Source: Luteimonas sp. FCS-9 (GTDB lineage: Bacteria; Pseudomonadota; Gammaproteobacteria; Xanthomonadales; Xanthomonadaceae). Taken from it: DNA of 42,593 nucleotides. Below, one piece after another: positions 1 to 9,513 of this stretch. A model generated the notes under the pieces. That model was not told the DNA's origin. It saw nothing but the letters and a program-made list of their open reading frames with translations, and made no database searches. Both the position numbers and the translations under genes were made by a program. Each line of letters opens with the position of its first letter. Position 1 is the stretch's first letter. Location of the stretch: positions 1 to 42,593 of the forward strand of contig NZ_LASZ01000032.1 in the NCBI RefSeq assembly GCF_001014645.1, given 5' to 3'.

Positions 1-177
1 CTGGCTGATCGTTACGCCGTTGGTGAACAGGCACGGCAACTGCTCGTTGCTGACCGAGCAGTCGCTGCCGCCGGCATCGACCGACAGCGTCTGGTTGCGG
101 TCGGAGGCCTTGGCCAGGACGGCGCCGGGCGCGAGCGCCAGGACGAGGAGCAGGCTAGCGGCGGGAATTGGGTTCAT
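1..177 (-). CDS. lptA: LptA, LPS transport periplasmic protein (N-terminal part only)
   Basis: The gene runs off the left edge, so only the first 59 codons are present. LptA is the periplasmic bridge protein that carries lipopolysaccharide from LptC to LptDE at the outer membrane. The visible part has an Ala/Leu-rich signal peptide (about residues 1-22, ending near VLAKA). It is followed by the start of the mature chain with SDRNQTLSVDAG and a Cys pair (GGSDCSV, LPCLF) leading into a strand reading TNGVTISQ, as expected for the first OstA/LptA beta strands. The ATG at 177 lies inside the end of lptC (23-base overlap), so the two are probably translationally coupled. The call rests on the short N-terminus plus position next to lptC and kdsC. 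Confidence 0.85.
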   Translation of the reverse strand, partial: MNPIPAASLLLVLALAPGAVLAKASDRNQTLSVDAGGSDCSVSNEQLPCLFTNGVTISQ

Positions 178-718
178 TGCGGAATTTGACCTGGGAAAGG
201 AGTTCGATCCGCCCCGACTCGAGATCGGCGCGCATGCCGGTGCCCTGCATTGTAGAACCGGGCTGGACCACGTCCACGTGCGCGTCGGAAGCGGCCTGGT
301 TGCGCTGCGGGAACACGTCGAGCGCCTCGGTGCGCATCGTCGTGGGCCGCGGCGCGCCGTCGGGGCTGGTCGCGGTGACGGCGCCGCGCAGCCGGACCTG
401 CTCGTTGTCGTCCGACACCCAGCCGGTCTTCGAACGTACCTGCCAGTGGCCGCCGGACTCGGCGGGGATGTTGAACACCGGCGTCGTCAGCTCCAGCGTG
501 CGCGCACCGGGAGTCTGCTGCAGCTCCGGCGCCTGCACCGCGAACGCCTCGCGGCCGTCGCTGTCGAGCGCGACGAGGTCGAAGTCGCGCAGCAGGTAGT
601 CGGTGCGGTCGTCGGCGGGGCCCTCGACCGCGAGCGTGTCCTTCTGGCGCCAGGCCGACCAGCCCGACACCAGCGCGCCGGCGAGCAGCAGCAGCGTGAG
701 TCCCAGGCGCCAGTTCAC
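155..718 (-). CDS. lptC: LptC, LPS export ABC transporter periplasmic component
   Basis: 187 residues, normal for LptC (about 190). LptC is a bitopic inner-membrane protein that takes LPS from LptBFG and passes it to LptA. An N-terminal membrane segment (about residues 5-22, LGLTLLLLAGALVSGW) is followed by a periplasmic beta-jellyroll region with YLLRDFDLVALDSDGR, LTTPVFNIPAESGGHW and MQGTGMRADLESGRIELLS; the last is the typical LptC/LptA strand pattern. The GTG start at 718 overlaps the TGA stop of kdsC (GTGA), which fixes the start well and implies translational coupling. It is followed directly by lptA. Confidence 0.93.
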   Translation of the reverse strand: MNWRLGLTLLLLAGALVSGWSAWRQKDTLAVEGPADDRTDYLLRDFDLVALDSDGREAFAVQAPELQQTPGARTLELTTPVFNIPAESGGHWQVRSKTGWVSDDNEQVRLRGAVTATSPDGAPRPTTMRTEALDVFPQRNQAASDAHVDVVQPGSTMQGTGMRADLESGRIELLSQVKFRNEPNSRR

Positions 719-1284
719 GACACCCGTCCGTCGGCGTGGATCGTCGCCAGCCGGCCCTGCGCGTGCAGGATCAGATCGCACAACTCGCGGCCCGCGCCGC
801 GGCCGCCGGCCGCGCGGGTGCGCCAGTGGGCGGCGGCGACCGCGCAGGCGTTGGCGTCGGCCGGCACGACGGCCAGGCCCGCGGCACGCATGGCACCGAC
901 GTCGGCGAGGTCGTCGCCCATGAACGCGACCTCGTCGCCGTCGAGACCGAGTTCGGCGCACAGCGCCGCGACCCGTTCGCGCTTGTCGGCGACGTGCACG
1001 TGCGCCTGCACGCCCAGGTCGGCCGCGCGCCGCTCGACGATGCCGCCCGGGCGCGCGGTGACCATCGCCACGGCGATGCCGGCCTTGCGCAGCAGCACCA
1101 GGCCCTGGCCGTCGTGGACGTGGAAGGTCTTGATCTCGCGGCCGTCGCTGTCGAAGCCGAGCCCGCCGTCGGTCAGCGTGCCGTCGACGTCGAAGCAGGC
1201 CAGCCGCACGCGCGCAGCGCGCGCGAGCACGTCGGGCGGCACGTGGTCGAAGAGGGCGTCGGGCATCGCGGGCGATCGGTCCAT
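715..1284 (-). CDS. kdsC: KdsC, 3-deoxy-D-manno-octulosonate 8-phosphate phosphatase
   Basis: 189 residues, matching KdsC (E. coli 188). It removes the 8-phosphate of Kdo-8-P to give free Kdo for lipid A/LPS core assembly. HAD-superfamily motifs are visible: motif I FDVDGTLTDG (residues 31-40, nucleophile Asp32 and general acid Asp34), the Thr motif MVTARPG, and motif IV MGDDLADVGAM. C1-type HAD phosphatases such as KdsC lack a large cap, consistent with the short length. The start could be ATG 1284 (used here) or ATG 1266 (183 residues); neither has a clear Shine-Dalgarno sequence. It lies 17 bases after kdsD and overlaps lptC by four bases. Confidence 0.93.
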   Translation of the reverse strand: MDRSPAMPDALFDHVPPDVLARAARVRLACFDVDGTLTDGGLGFDSDGREIKTFHVHDGQGLVLLRKAGIAVAMVTARPGGIVERRAADLGVQAHVHVADKRERVAALCAELGLDGDEVAFMGDDLADVGAMRAAGLAVVPADANACAVAAAHWRTRAAGGRGAGRELCDLILHAQGRLATIHADGRVS

Positions 1285-1301
1285 GAACGAGAAGAGTGCG
1301 G

Positions 1302-2327
1302 TTACACCACGCGGGCGCGCAACAGGTCCTGAATGTTGAGGGCGCCCACGACCCGGCGGTCGGCGTCGAGCACCGGCAGCATCGTGATCTTGCGCGTCTC
1401 CATCAGCCGCGCGGCCTCGACGGCCAGCGCGTCGGCATCGATCGCGATCGGGTCGCGGGTCATGACGTCGGCGATGCGCGCATCGCGCACGTCGATGCCG
1501 GGGTCGGTGAGCGTGCGCCGCAGGTCGCCGTCGGTGTACAGGCCGATCAGTCGCCGCGCCTCGTCGACGACCACGGTCATGCCCAGCCGCTTGCGGCTCA
1601 TCTCCATCAGCGCGTCGGCCAGCGAGGCGTCCGCGCGCACGGCGGGGACCTCGTCGCCGCCGTGCATGACGTCGCGGATGTGCAGCAGCAGGCGGCGGCC
1701 GAGCGCGCCGGCCGGGTGGGAACGGGCGAAGTCGTCGGCGGTGAAGCCGCGCGCCTCCAGCAGCGCCACGGCCAGCGCATCGCCCATGACCAGCGACGCG
1801 GTCGTGCTGCTGGTCGGCGCCAGCGCCAGCGGGCAGGCCTCGGCCGGCACGCTGATGTCGAGGTGGATGTCGGCGGCCGTGGCCAGCGTCGACGCCGGCC
1901 GGCCGGTCATCGCGATCAGGCCGTTGCCCTGGCGCTTGAGCACTGGCAGCAGCATCAGGATCTCGTCCGACTCGCCCGAGTACGACAGCGCCAGCACGAT
2001 GTCGGCGTCGGTGATCATGCCCAGGTCGCCATGACCGGCCTCGCCCGGGTGCACGTAGAACGCCGGGGTGCCGGTCGAGGCCAGCGTGGCGGCGATCTTG
2101 CGCGCGACGTGGCCCGACTTGCCCATGCCGGTGCACACGACCCGGCCCCGGCACTCGAGGATCCGCGCGCAGGCCTGCGCGAACGCGCCGTCGAGGCGGG
2201 CGGCGACCGCGTGCAGGCCCTGGACCTCCACGTCGAACACCTGCCGCCCACTGTCGGCGAACGCCGCCGCGCGCGGGGCAGGGGGGGCGGAGGCGGCCTG
2301 GGCCGCGTCGTCGAGCGTATCCGGCAA
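1302..2327 (-). CDS. kdsD: KdsD, arabinose-5-phosphate isomerase
   Basis: 341 residues. It converts ribulose-5-phosphate to arabinose-5-phosphate, the first step of Kdo synthesis. An SIS sugar-isomerase domain spans about residues 45-190, with GMGKSGHVARK (67-77), FYVHPGEAGHGDLGM and SYSGESDE. Two CBS domains follow at about 218-275 and 286-338 (VMHGGDEVPAV, LGMTVVVDE; DVMTRDPIAI, ITMLPVLD). This SIS plus two CBS layout is that of KdsD/KpsF. A TTG at 2327 with a GGAA sequence 7-10 bases upstream is the best start; no ATG occurs before the SIS core. First gene of the minus-strand kdsD-kdsC-lptC-lptA run, divergent from ibaG. Confidence 0.93.
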   Translation of the reverse strand: MPDTLDDAAQAASAPPAPRAAAFADSGRQVFDVEVQGLHAVAARLDGAFAQACARILECRGRVVCTGMGKSGHVARKIAATLASTGTPAFYVHPGEAGHGDLGMITDADIVLALSYSGESDEILMLLPVLKRQGNGLIAMTGRPASTLATAADIHLDISVPAEACPLALAPTSSTTASLVMGDALAVALLEARGFTADDFARSHPAGALGRRLLLHIRDVMHGGDEVPAVRADASLADALMEMSRKRLGMTVVVDEARRLIGLYTDGDLRRTLTDPGIDVRDARIADVMTRDPIAIDADALAVEAARLMETRKITMLPVLDADRRVVGALNIQDLLRARVV

Positions 2328-2343
2328 GGGTCTTTTCCGTTAG

Positions 2344-3984
<1,641 letters not shown>

Positions 3985-3986
3985 CG

Positions 3987-4286
3987 ATGGCCTTCCGCGG
4001 ACGGATGTCGAGCCGGCGGGTCGCGCTGTTCGCCACGCTCGCCGTGGTGCTGCTGGCGCTGGGCTGGATGCGCTATACCGGCGCGGCGGCGCTCAGCGGC
4101 ATCGAGTTCAAGGACATGGACTGGAACGAGGACGGCGAACTGACCCGCGGCGAGGTGCTGCAGGGCTTCTTCACGATCGTCGCGGTGCGCACGACCGACG
4201 GCAACCGCAGCTGCGTCGACTACCGCCGCCGCGGCTCGGGCGAGTCGATCCGCGTCGAGTGCCGGACCACGCCCGCCGCGCCGTAG
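3987..4286 (+). CDS. Small membrane-anchored EF-hand protein
   Basis: 99 residues, two bases after the murA stop. A basic N-terminus (RGRMSSRR) and one hydrophobic segment (about 12-28, VALFATLAVVLLALGW) suggest a type II anchor or uncleaved signal with the rest in the periplasm. Residues 45-56 (DWNEDGELTRGE) fit the canonical 12-residue EF-hand loop: Asp1, Asn3, Asp5, Gly6, hydrophobic 8, Glu12. Only one EF-hand is present. Two cysteines (76, 92) in the C-terminal part could form a disulfide. Calcium binding is inferred from the loop alone; the physiological role is unknown. The tight spacing suggests co-expression with murA. Confidence 0.82.
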   Translation: MAFRGRMSSRRVALFATLAVVLLALGWMRYTGAAALSGIEFKDMDWNEDGELTRGEVLQGFFTIVAVRTTDGNRSCVDYRRRGSGESIRVECRTTPAAP

Positions 4287-4650
4287 GTGCGCGACGCCGG
4301 TCTTCGCCTCCGAAGAAGGGAAAGGTCTCGCTGCCAGGGGCAGGAATGGGTCGTCCGCTTCGGATCGGCAGCGGCCTGCCAGCCGGAAGCCGCTCCCCCC
4401 TCGGCAAGGCATCCTGCCTTGACTCGGGCGCGCACCATCCATGGCGCGCTCGACGCGGCCACCGGCCGTCAGTCCGCTGCCATAGACGTTTGCAACCCGA
4501 CTTCGAGTGGACGCAGAGTCGCCGGCTGGAGGAAGTCGCGCACTGTCAGCCTCAGTGCGTAGCAAAAGCAAAGGTTCCGCTGGCTTTAACCAAGCGTCTA
4601 GAAAAAGGCCCCGCGATGCGGGGCCCTTTTCATTCGGTCGCCAGCGGCGC
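4287..4650. other. 364-base spacer with two hairpins and a shared terminator
   Basis: No credible gene was found between the EF-hand gene and the convergent DUF3108 gene. It holds a perfect 7-bp stem at 4405-4421 (CAAGGCA-TCC-TGCCTTG). An imperfect palindrome centred on CCATCCATGG at 4435-4444 is flanked by GCGCGC arms. The terminator at 4602-4630 has its own entry. The rest shows no motif I can name. Confidence 0.6.
4602..4630. terminator. Bidirectional rho-independent terminator
   Basis: An A5 run, then the perfect stem GGCCCCGC (4607-4614), loop GAT, GCGGGGCC (4618-4625), then CTTTT. Because A and T runs flank both sides, it can serve the plus-strand ibaG-murA-EF-hand unit and the minus-strand DUF3108 unit, which converge here. 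Confidence 0.88.
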
Positions 4651-5367
4651 TCAGTTCACCGACTGCAGGCGCATGTCGATGTGGTCCTTGCCGTCGCGGC
4701 GCTGCAGCAGCCGCGCCGGCACCGGCAGGTCGTCGACAATCCAGGCCACGATCTGGCGGCGTCCGTCGGTGCGGACCACCTTCGTCGCCTGCAGCGTCCG
4801 GTCGCCGACTGTCACCGACTCGGTGCCCTGGCGCTCGAAGACCTGGCGCTTGCTGCGTCCGTCCTCGACCAGGCGGTAGCGCAGCGGCGACCGGCCCGCC
4901 TGCACGTCGCGCACCAGCACCAGGTTCATCAGCATGCCGTCGAGGTCGCCGGCCTGCAGCTTCACCGGGCCACCCTGGTCGTCCTTGACGTCGCCCGTCC
5001 AGCGCGCCTCGCCGGCGTTCCAGTCGTAGGTCGCGTTGACGTTGCGGCGCTTGACCAGCATCGCCGCCAGGCCCGATTCGCCGCGCTGCGAGTCGGTGCT
5101 GCTGACCGGGCGCCACTGCTCGCCGTTGGCCTCGAACACCGTGCTCTGCTCGAGCCGCGCCCCGGCGCCGGCGACCTCCAGCCCGTACTTCCAGCGATCG
5201 CCGCTCTCGCGGGCCAGCTTCATGTTGGCTTGGGCCCGCATGCCCATGAAGTTGGCCTGGTAGGTCGCGGTGAACGGCTCGAGCGCGAGCGCCGGCAGCG
5301 CGGCGAGCGACAGCAGGGCGGCGCCACAGGCGGCGAGCAGACGGGGACGACGGGTCGGCTGGGGCAT
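4651..5367 (-). CDS. DUF3108 domain-containing protein (copy 2 of tandem pair)
   Basis: 238 residues with a clear signal peptide (about 1-29, LLSLAALPALA-LEPF), so exported, probably periplasmic. The DUF3108 pattern is visible: PFTATYQANFMGMRAQANMK at the mature N-terminus, YDWNAGEARWTGDV in the middle, DLDGMLMNLVLVRD, and a C-terminal IVAWIVDDLPVPARLLQRRD. It parallels the adjacent upstream gene along its whole length and is the same size, so the two are tandem paralogues. ATG 5365-5367 directly abuts the neighbour's TAG stop at 5368-5370 with no gap. DUF3108 proteins have a beta-rich lipocalin-like outline but no established function. Confidence 0.88.
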   Translation of the reverse strand: MPQPTRRPRLLAACGAALLSLAALPALALEPFTATYQANFMGMRAQANMKLARESGDRWKYGLEVAGAGARLEQSTVFEANGEQWRPVSSTDSQRGESGLAAMLVKRRNVNATYDWNAGEARWTGDVKDDQGGPVKLQAGDLDGMLMNLVLVRDVQAGRSPLRYRLVEDGRSKRQVFERQGTESVTVGDRTLQATKVVRTDGRRQIVAWIVDDLPVPARLLQRRDGKDHIDMRLQSVN

Positions 5368-6084
5368 CTAGGGGACTCCTTGGTATTCGACGAGACGCAG
5401 GTCGACTGCGTCCTCGCCGTCTTCGCGTTGCAGGATGCGCACGGGCGTGGGAACGCCGTCGGCGATCCACACGATCATCTCGTCATTGCCGCCGTTGGTC
5501 CGTGAAACCCGCAGCGCGGAATAGCTGACGTCCGCGACCTGAACAGTCTCCGGCTCGCCGGCGGCAAGGTAGGCGTGGTCGCGGACGCGGCCGCCATCGA
5601 CGAATCGGTACTGCAGTGCGGCACCGGGCGCGGCGTCGCGGACGATCGCCAGGTTGATCAGCAGCGCGCTCATGTCGCCCGGCTGCAGCGGCACCGGCGC
5701 GCGACGGCGCTTGCTGACGTCGCCGGTCCAGGTCGCCACGCCGCGCGACCAGTCGTAGACGCCTTCGGTGCGGCGGTTGAACAGCACCGCGGCCTTGCGC
5801 AGGGTGTGCTGGGCCAGCGGGCGGAAGGTCTCGCCGACGAGGTCGAACGTGGTGCCCTGCTCGACGTTGAGCCCCAGGATGCCGGCGAAGCCGCGGTTGC
5901 CGCGGATCCCCAGGTCGATCCGCCAGCGCGCCCCCTCGGGCTGCAGACGCATCGTCGCCGCACCGGCGTGGCGGCCCTGGTACCAGGCCTCGTAGGTGGC
6001 GACGAACGGCTGCAGCGTCGCCGCCCGCCCGGCGGGCACCCAGGCGATCAGCAGGCCGGCGACGAGGGCGAGGAAAAGGCGCAT
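5368..6084 (-). CDS. DUF3108 domain-containing protein (copy 1 of tandem pair)
   Basis: 238 residues with an N-terminal signal peptide (about 1-21, LFLALVAGLLIAWVPAGRAA). Landmarks match the neighbouring paralogue: PFVATYEAWYQGRHAGAATM, GVYDWSRGVATWTGDV, PLQPGDMSALLINLAIVRD, MIVWIADGVPTPVRILQRED. Function unknown. In this group of bacteria such genes sit beside purN/purM, and that is true here: purN ends 10 bases upstream, so it may be expressed from the purM-purN transcript. The pair looks like a duplication followed by marked divergence. Confidence 0.88.
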   Translation of the reverse strand: MRLFLALVAGLLIAWVPAGRAATLQPFVATYEAWYQGRHAGAATMRLQPEGARWRIDLGIRGNRGFAGILGLNVEQGTTFDLVGETFRPLAQHTLRKAAVLFNRRTEGVYDWSRGVATWTGDVSKRRRAPVPLQPGDMSALLINLAIVRDAAPGAALQYRFVDGGRVRDHAYLAAGEPETVQVADVSYSALRVSRTNGGNDEMIVWIADGVPTPVRILQREDGEDAVDLRLVEYQGVP

Positions 6085-6094
6085 CCGGCGGCCA

Positions 6095-6751
6095 TCATGC
6101 GAAGCGCTGGTTGGCTGCCAGCTGAAGCGGCGCCGCCCCGGTCCGGCCGTCGACCCGTACCGTGCCGGCCTCCAGCCGGACCCGTCCGGCCGCGATCCAG
6201 CGCAGGGTCTCGAGCAGCAGCGGATGCTCGCGCGCCAGCACCCGCTGGGCGAGCGCGGTCTCGTCGTCGCCCGCGCGCACCGGCACCCGCGCCTGGGCGA
6301 TCACCGGCCCGCCGTCGAGGTCGGCGGTCACGAAGTGCACGCTCGCGCCATGTTCGTCCACGCCGGCCTCGAGCGCCTGGCGGTGGGTATGCAGGCCCTT
6401 GAACGCCGGCAGCAGCGACGGGTGGATGTTGATCATGCGGCCCTGGCGCGGTTCGACGGCCTCGGCGCAGATCAGGCGCATGTAGCCGGCGCATACGATC
6501 AGGTCGGGGGCCGCGGCGTCGATCGAGGCGAACAGCGCGGCGTCGTGCGCACGGCGGTCGGCGTGGTCGCGCGGGCGCACGAGCTGCGCCGGCAGGCCGG
6601 CGTCGCGCGCGCGGAACAGTGCGCCGGCATCGCCGCGGTCCGACCACACGCCGGCGACCATCGCGTCGAGCGTGCCGGCGGCGACCGCGTCGAGGATCGC
6701 CTGCAGGTTGCTGCCCCGGCCCGAGGCGAGCACCGCGATGCGCAGCGTCAC
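6095..6751 (-). CDS. purN: PurN, phosphoribosylglycinamide formyltransferase 1
   Basis: 218 residues (E. coli 212). It transfers formyl from 10-formyl-THF to GAR in purine synthesis. Phosphate-binding GRGSN (11-15) and the catalytic triad Asn108, His110 (RMINIHPSLLPAFKG) and Asp146 (TADLDGGPV) are all intact, as is HGASVHFV. The GTG start at 6751 overlaps the stop of the preceding membrane-protein gene (GTGA), supporting this start. It follows purM in the purine pair, with one small gene between. Confidence 0.95.
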   Translation of the reverse strand: MTLRIAVLASGRGSNLQAILDAVAAGTLDAMVAGVWSDRGDAGALFRARDAGLPAQLVRPRDHADRRAHDAALFASIDAAAPDLIVCAGYMRLICAEAVEPRQGRMINIHPSLLPAFKGLHTHRQALEAGVDEHGASVHFVTADLDGGPVIAQARVPVRAGDDETALAQRVLAREHPLLLETLRWIAAGRVRLEAGTVRVDGRTGAAPLQLAANQRFA

Positions 6752-7206
6752 CGCGCCGGTCCGGGGGCGGCGAACGCGGCGCGCACGTCCGGGCGCGAGA
6801 GCACGTTCAGCGCGTAGACGCCGAGCGCGGTGCCGAGCGGGATGTTGAGGCAGGCGAGCCCGGCGACCGCCACGCACAGCCCGTGGCGACGCCGGCGCGC
6901 CAGGTCCAGGCCCGCGCGGATGCACAGCGCACCGCCGGCCAGCGCAGCCAGCACCAGGACGCCGACCATCGCGATCATGCCCATTCCGGCCGGGTCGGCG
7001 AAGTCGTCGGCGGCCTCGTTGCCGACACCGAACACCAGCAGCGCCACCAGCGGCAGGCTGCCGGCCAGCGACAGCGCGCCGAGGACGTGGTACAGAATCG
7101 AGAGCGTGCGCAGCTGCGCGTCGAGCTGCGCCGACGTCGGCGCCGGCGCGGCCGGGCCCGCCGCCCGGGGCGGGGCGTAGGGCGTGCTGTCGAGGTCCAC
7201 GCGCAC
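6748..7206 (-). CDS. Hypothetical small membrane protein between purM and purN
   Basis: 152 residues from GTG 7206. After a Pro/Ala-rich cytosolic N-terminus (about 40 residues) come three hydrophobic segments, near 42-62 (LGALSLAGSLPLVALLVFGV), 76-98 (MIAMVGVLVLAALAGGALCI) and 108-133 (GLCVAVAGLACLNIPLG). Between the second and third is a basic RRRRHG loop, so the positive-inside rule places that loop in the cytoplasm. I do not recognise a named family. Nine bases separate it from purM, and its stop overlaps the purN start, so it is locked into the purine operon. An alternative start is GTG 7200. Confidence 0.75.
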   Translation of the reverse strand: MRVDLDSTPYAPPRAAGPAAPAPTSAQLDAQLRTLSILYHVLGALSLAGSLPLVALLVFGVGNEAADDFADPAGMGMIAMVGVLVLAALAGGALCIRAGLDLARRRRHGLCVAVAGLACLNIPLGTALGVYALNVLSRPDVRAAFAAPGPAR

Positions 7207-7215
7207 GCGGCCGGC

Positions 7216-8259
7216 TCAGCCGATGCGCACGCGCTCGCCGTCGCCGTGCGCGACGACCTCGCCGATCGTCCAGTGCGCGAGCGCCAGCGCGTCGAGCGCC
7301 TCGCCGAACGCGGCGGCCGCCCCGGGCGGCACCACCAGCACGAAGCCGATGCCGCAGTTGAAGGTGCGCCACATCTCGTGGTCGGCCACCGCGCCTTCGC
7401 GCTGCAGCCACTCGAACACCGGCGGCAGCGGCCACGACGACGCGTCGATGGTCAGGCCCAGGCCGTCGGGAACCACGCGGACGATGTTCTCGGTCAGGCC
7501 GCCGCCGGTGACGTGGGCCATCGCGTGCAGCTGCGGGCCGAGCGGCCCGCGCAGCAGCTCGAGCACCGGCTTGACGTACAGCGTGGTCGGCGCCATCAGC
7601 GCATCGACCAGCGGCACGCCGCCGACCTCGACGTCGGCCGGCCGCCCGGCGCGCTCGAAGATGCGCCGGATCAGCGAATAGCCGTTCGAATGCGGACCGC
7701 TGGAGGCGATGCCGATCAGCACGTCGCCGGCCTGCACCTTGCCGCCGTCGCGCAGCTCCGCCTTCTCCACCGCACCGACGGTGAAGCCGGCCAGGTCGTA
7801 CTCGCCGATCGCGTACATGTCCGGCATCTCCGCGGTCTCGCCGCCGATCAGCGCGCAGCCCGACAGCTCGCAGCCGCGGGCGATGCCGCCGATGACCGCG
7901 GCCGTGGTGTCGATGTCGAGCTTGCCGGTGGCGAAGTAGTCGAGGAAGAACAGCGGCTCGGCGCCCTGCACCAGCACGTCGTTGACGCACATCGCCACCA
8001 GGTCGATGCCGATGGTGTCGTGGCGGCCCAACTGCTGGGCAAGCTTGAGCTTGGTGCCCACGCCGTCGGTACCCGAGACCAGTACCGGCTCGCGGTATTT
8101 GCCCGACAGGTCGAACAGGGCGCCGAATCCGCCCAGGCCGCCCATGACCTCGGGCCGGAAGCTGCGCTTGACCAGCGGCTTGATGCGTTCGACGAGTGCG
8201 TTGCCCGCGTCGATGTCGACGCCGGCATCGCGGTAGGTCAGGGGGGTTGGGGCGGTCAC
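7216..8259 (-). CDS. purM: PurM, phosphoribosylformylglycinamidine cyclo-ligase (AIR synthetase)
   Basis: 347 residues (E. coli 345). It closes FGAM to AIR with ATP in purine synthesis. Family landmarks: [14 protein letters not shown] at the N-terminus, [57 protein letters not shown], and [14 protein letters not shown]. The GTG at 8259 gives the conventional length; the open frame continues upstream without family similarity. First gene of the purM - membrane protein - purN - DUF3108 x2 run. Confidence 0.96.
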   Translation of the reverse strand: MTAPTPLTYRDAGVDIDAGNALVERIKPLVKRSFRPEVMGGLGGFGALFDLSGKYREPVLVSGTDGVGTKLKLAQQLGRHDTIGIDLVAMCVNDVLVQGAEPLFFLDYFATGKLDIDTTAAVIGGIARGCELSGCALIGGETAEMPDMYAIGEYDLAGFTVGAVEKAELRDGGKVQAGDVLIGIASSGPHSNGYSLIRRIFERAGRPADVEVGGVPLVDALMAPTTLYVKPVLELLRGPLGPQLHAMAHVTGGGLTENIVRVVPDGLGLTIDASSWPLPPVFEWLQREGAVADHEMWRTFNCGIGFVLVVPPGAAAAFGEALDALALAHWTIGEVVAHGDGERVRIG

Positions 8260-8290
8260 GGCGGCCGTCGCGAAGCGGGGAGGACCGGGG

Positions 8291-8299
8291 ATTCTAGCA
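8291..8299 (-). promoter_or_regulatory. Candidate extended -10 promoter for purM
   Basis: On the minus strand the sequence reads TGC-TAGAAT (8299 to 8291), an extended -10 with a 5/6 match to TATAAT, about 32 bases before the purM GTG. No good -35 lies 16-18 bases upstream, as is tolerated for extended -10 promoters. Assigned by pattern only. Confidence 0.4.
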
Positions 8300-8407
8300 G
8301 CCGCGCCGGGCCGCTCGCGGTGCCGGCGGGGACGCGTCGCCACGGACCGGTCGCGCGGTTTGTGGCACCATCCCGCGTCGATGTCCCCCCGACCCAGGAT
8401 CAACCGG

Positions 8408-9493
8408 ATGCACCGCCCGAAGCGCTCGTTGGGAATGATCGCGTGGCTGCTCGCCGCGCTGCTGCTGGCCGCCGGCAATGCCGCGGCGCAGCGCGTGGAA
8501 GGCGACCGCGCTGAAGGCACCGGGCTGTACTCGTCCGAGATCCCGGTGCGCAGCCAGGGCGAAGGCGAGCGCACCGCCGGCTTCTCGCGCGCGCTCGCCC
8601 AGGTGCTGGGCAAGCTGTCTGGCGACCGCGGCGTCGCCCAGCGTCCGGGCGTGGCGCAGGAGCTGCGCCGCGCCGAGCAGTACGTCGAGGGCTACGACTA
8701 CCGCCAGGACGAGGGCGTGTCCTCGCGCGGCTCGCCGACCTTCACCACGACGCTGGTCGTGCGCTTCCGCCCCGAGGACGTCGACGGCGTGGCCGCCGCG
8801 CTCGGCCTGCCGGTCTGGCCCGACCCGCGGCCCAAGCCGGTGCTGTGGCTGGCGATCGACGACGGCTCCGGCCCGCGTCTGGTCGGCCTGCAGCAGAACA
8901 ACGTGGCCCGGCCGGTGCTGCAGCGCGCGATCGAGCGCGGCTACCGGCTCGGCCTGCCGGGCGGCAGCGCCGCCGAGCAGGCCGCGGTCGGCGCGATCTG
9001 GCGCGGGGACACCGCGGCGATCGCGCGCATCTCGGCGCGCTACAACCCGCCGATGCAATTGGTCGGCAAGCTCTACCGCGACGGCAGCGGCTGGAAGGCC
9101 GACTGGATCTTCGTCGACGGCGGCCGCGTGCTCTCGCGCTGGAGCGAGAGCGGCGACGATGCGCGGCGGATCCTGCCGACCGGCGCCGACGGCGCTGCCG
9201 ACGCGCTGACCCGCCGCTACGCCAAGGCCAGCCCGGCCGGCGCGCCGTCGACCCAGGCGATCCTGTTCACCGGCATCAACAGCAGCGCCGACTTCGTGCG
9301 CCTGTCGGCGCAGCTGCAGCGCATGTCGGTGGTCCGCGCGATCCGGCCGGTGCGCGCGACGCCGCGCGGACTGGAGGTCCAGCTCGACCTGCTGACCGGA
9401 CTGAGCGGATTCCGCCGCATGGCCGACGAGAACGTGCTGGTCGAGGCCGACGGCAATCTCGAGGGCGTCACCCCCGTCTTCCACCTGCGCTGA
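8408..9493 (+). CDS. DUF2066 domain-containing exported protein
   Basis: 361 residues from ATG 8408, which has AGGA a few bases upstream (8396-8399) and is directly followed by a signal peptide ([18 protein letters not shown]). An in-frame start further upstream (8360) would place extra residues before the signal. The mature part matches the DUF2066 pattern seen in gammaproteobacteria: [61 protein letters not shown], and [14 protein letters not shown]. The second half ([32 protein letters not shown]) is typical of the same protein. Function unknown; probably periplasmic. It starts a plus-strand run with the transporter and hda. Confidence 0.87.
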   Translation: MHRPKRSLGMIAWLLAALLLAAGNAAAQRVEGDRAEGTGLYSSEIPVRSQGEGERTAGFSRALAQVLGKLSGDRGVAQRPGVAQELRRAEQYVEGYDYRQDEGVSSRGSPTFTTTLVVRFRPEDVDGVAAALGLPVWPDPRPKPVLWLAIDDGSGPRLVGLQQNNVARPVLQRAIERGYRLGLPGGSAAEQAAVGAIWRGDTAAIARISARYNPPMQLVGKLYRDGSGWKADWIFVDGGRVLSRWSESGDDARRILPTGADGAADALTRRYAKASPAGAPSTQAILFTGINSSADFVRLSAQLQRMSVVRAIRPVRATPRGLEVQLDLLTGLSGFRRMADENVLVEADGNLEGVTPVFHLR

Positions 9494-9513
9494 CCGCGCC
9501 AGGACCGCCCGCC

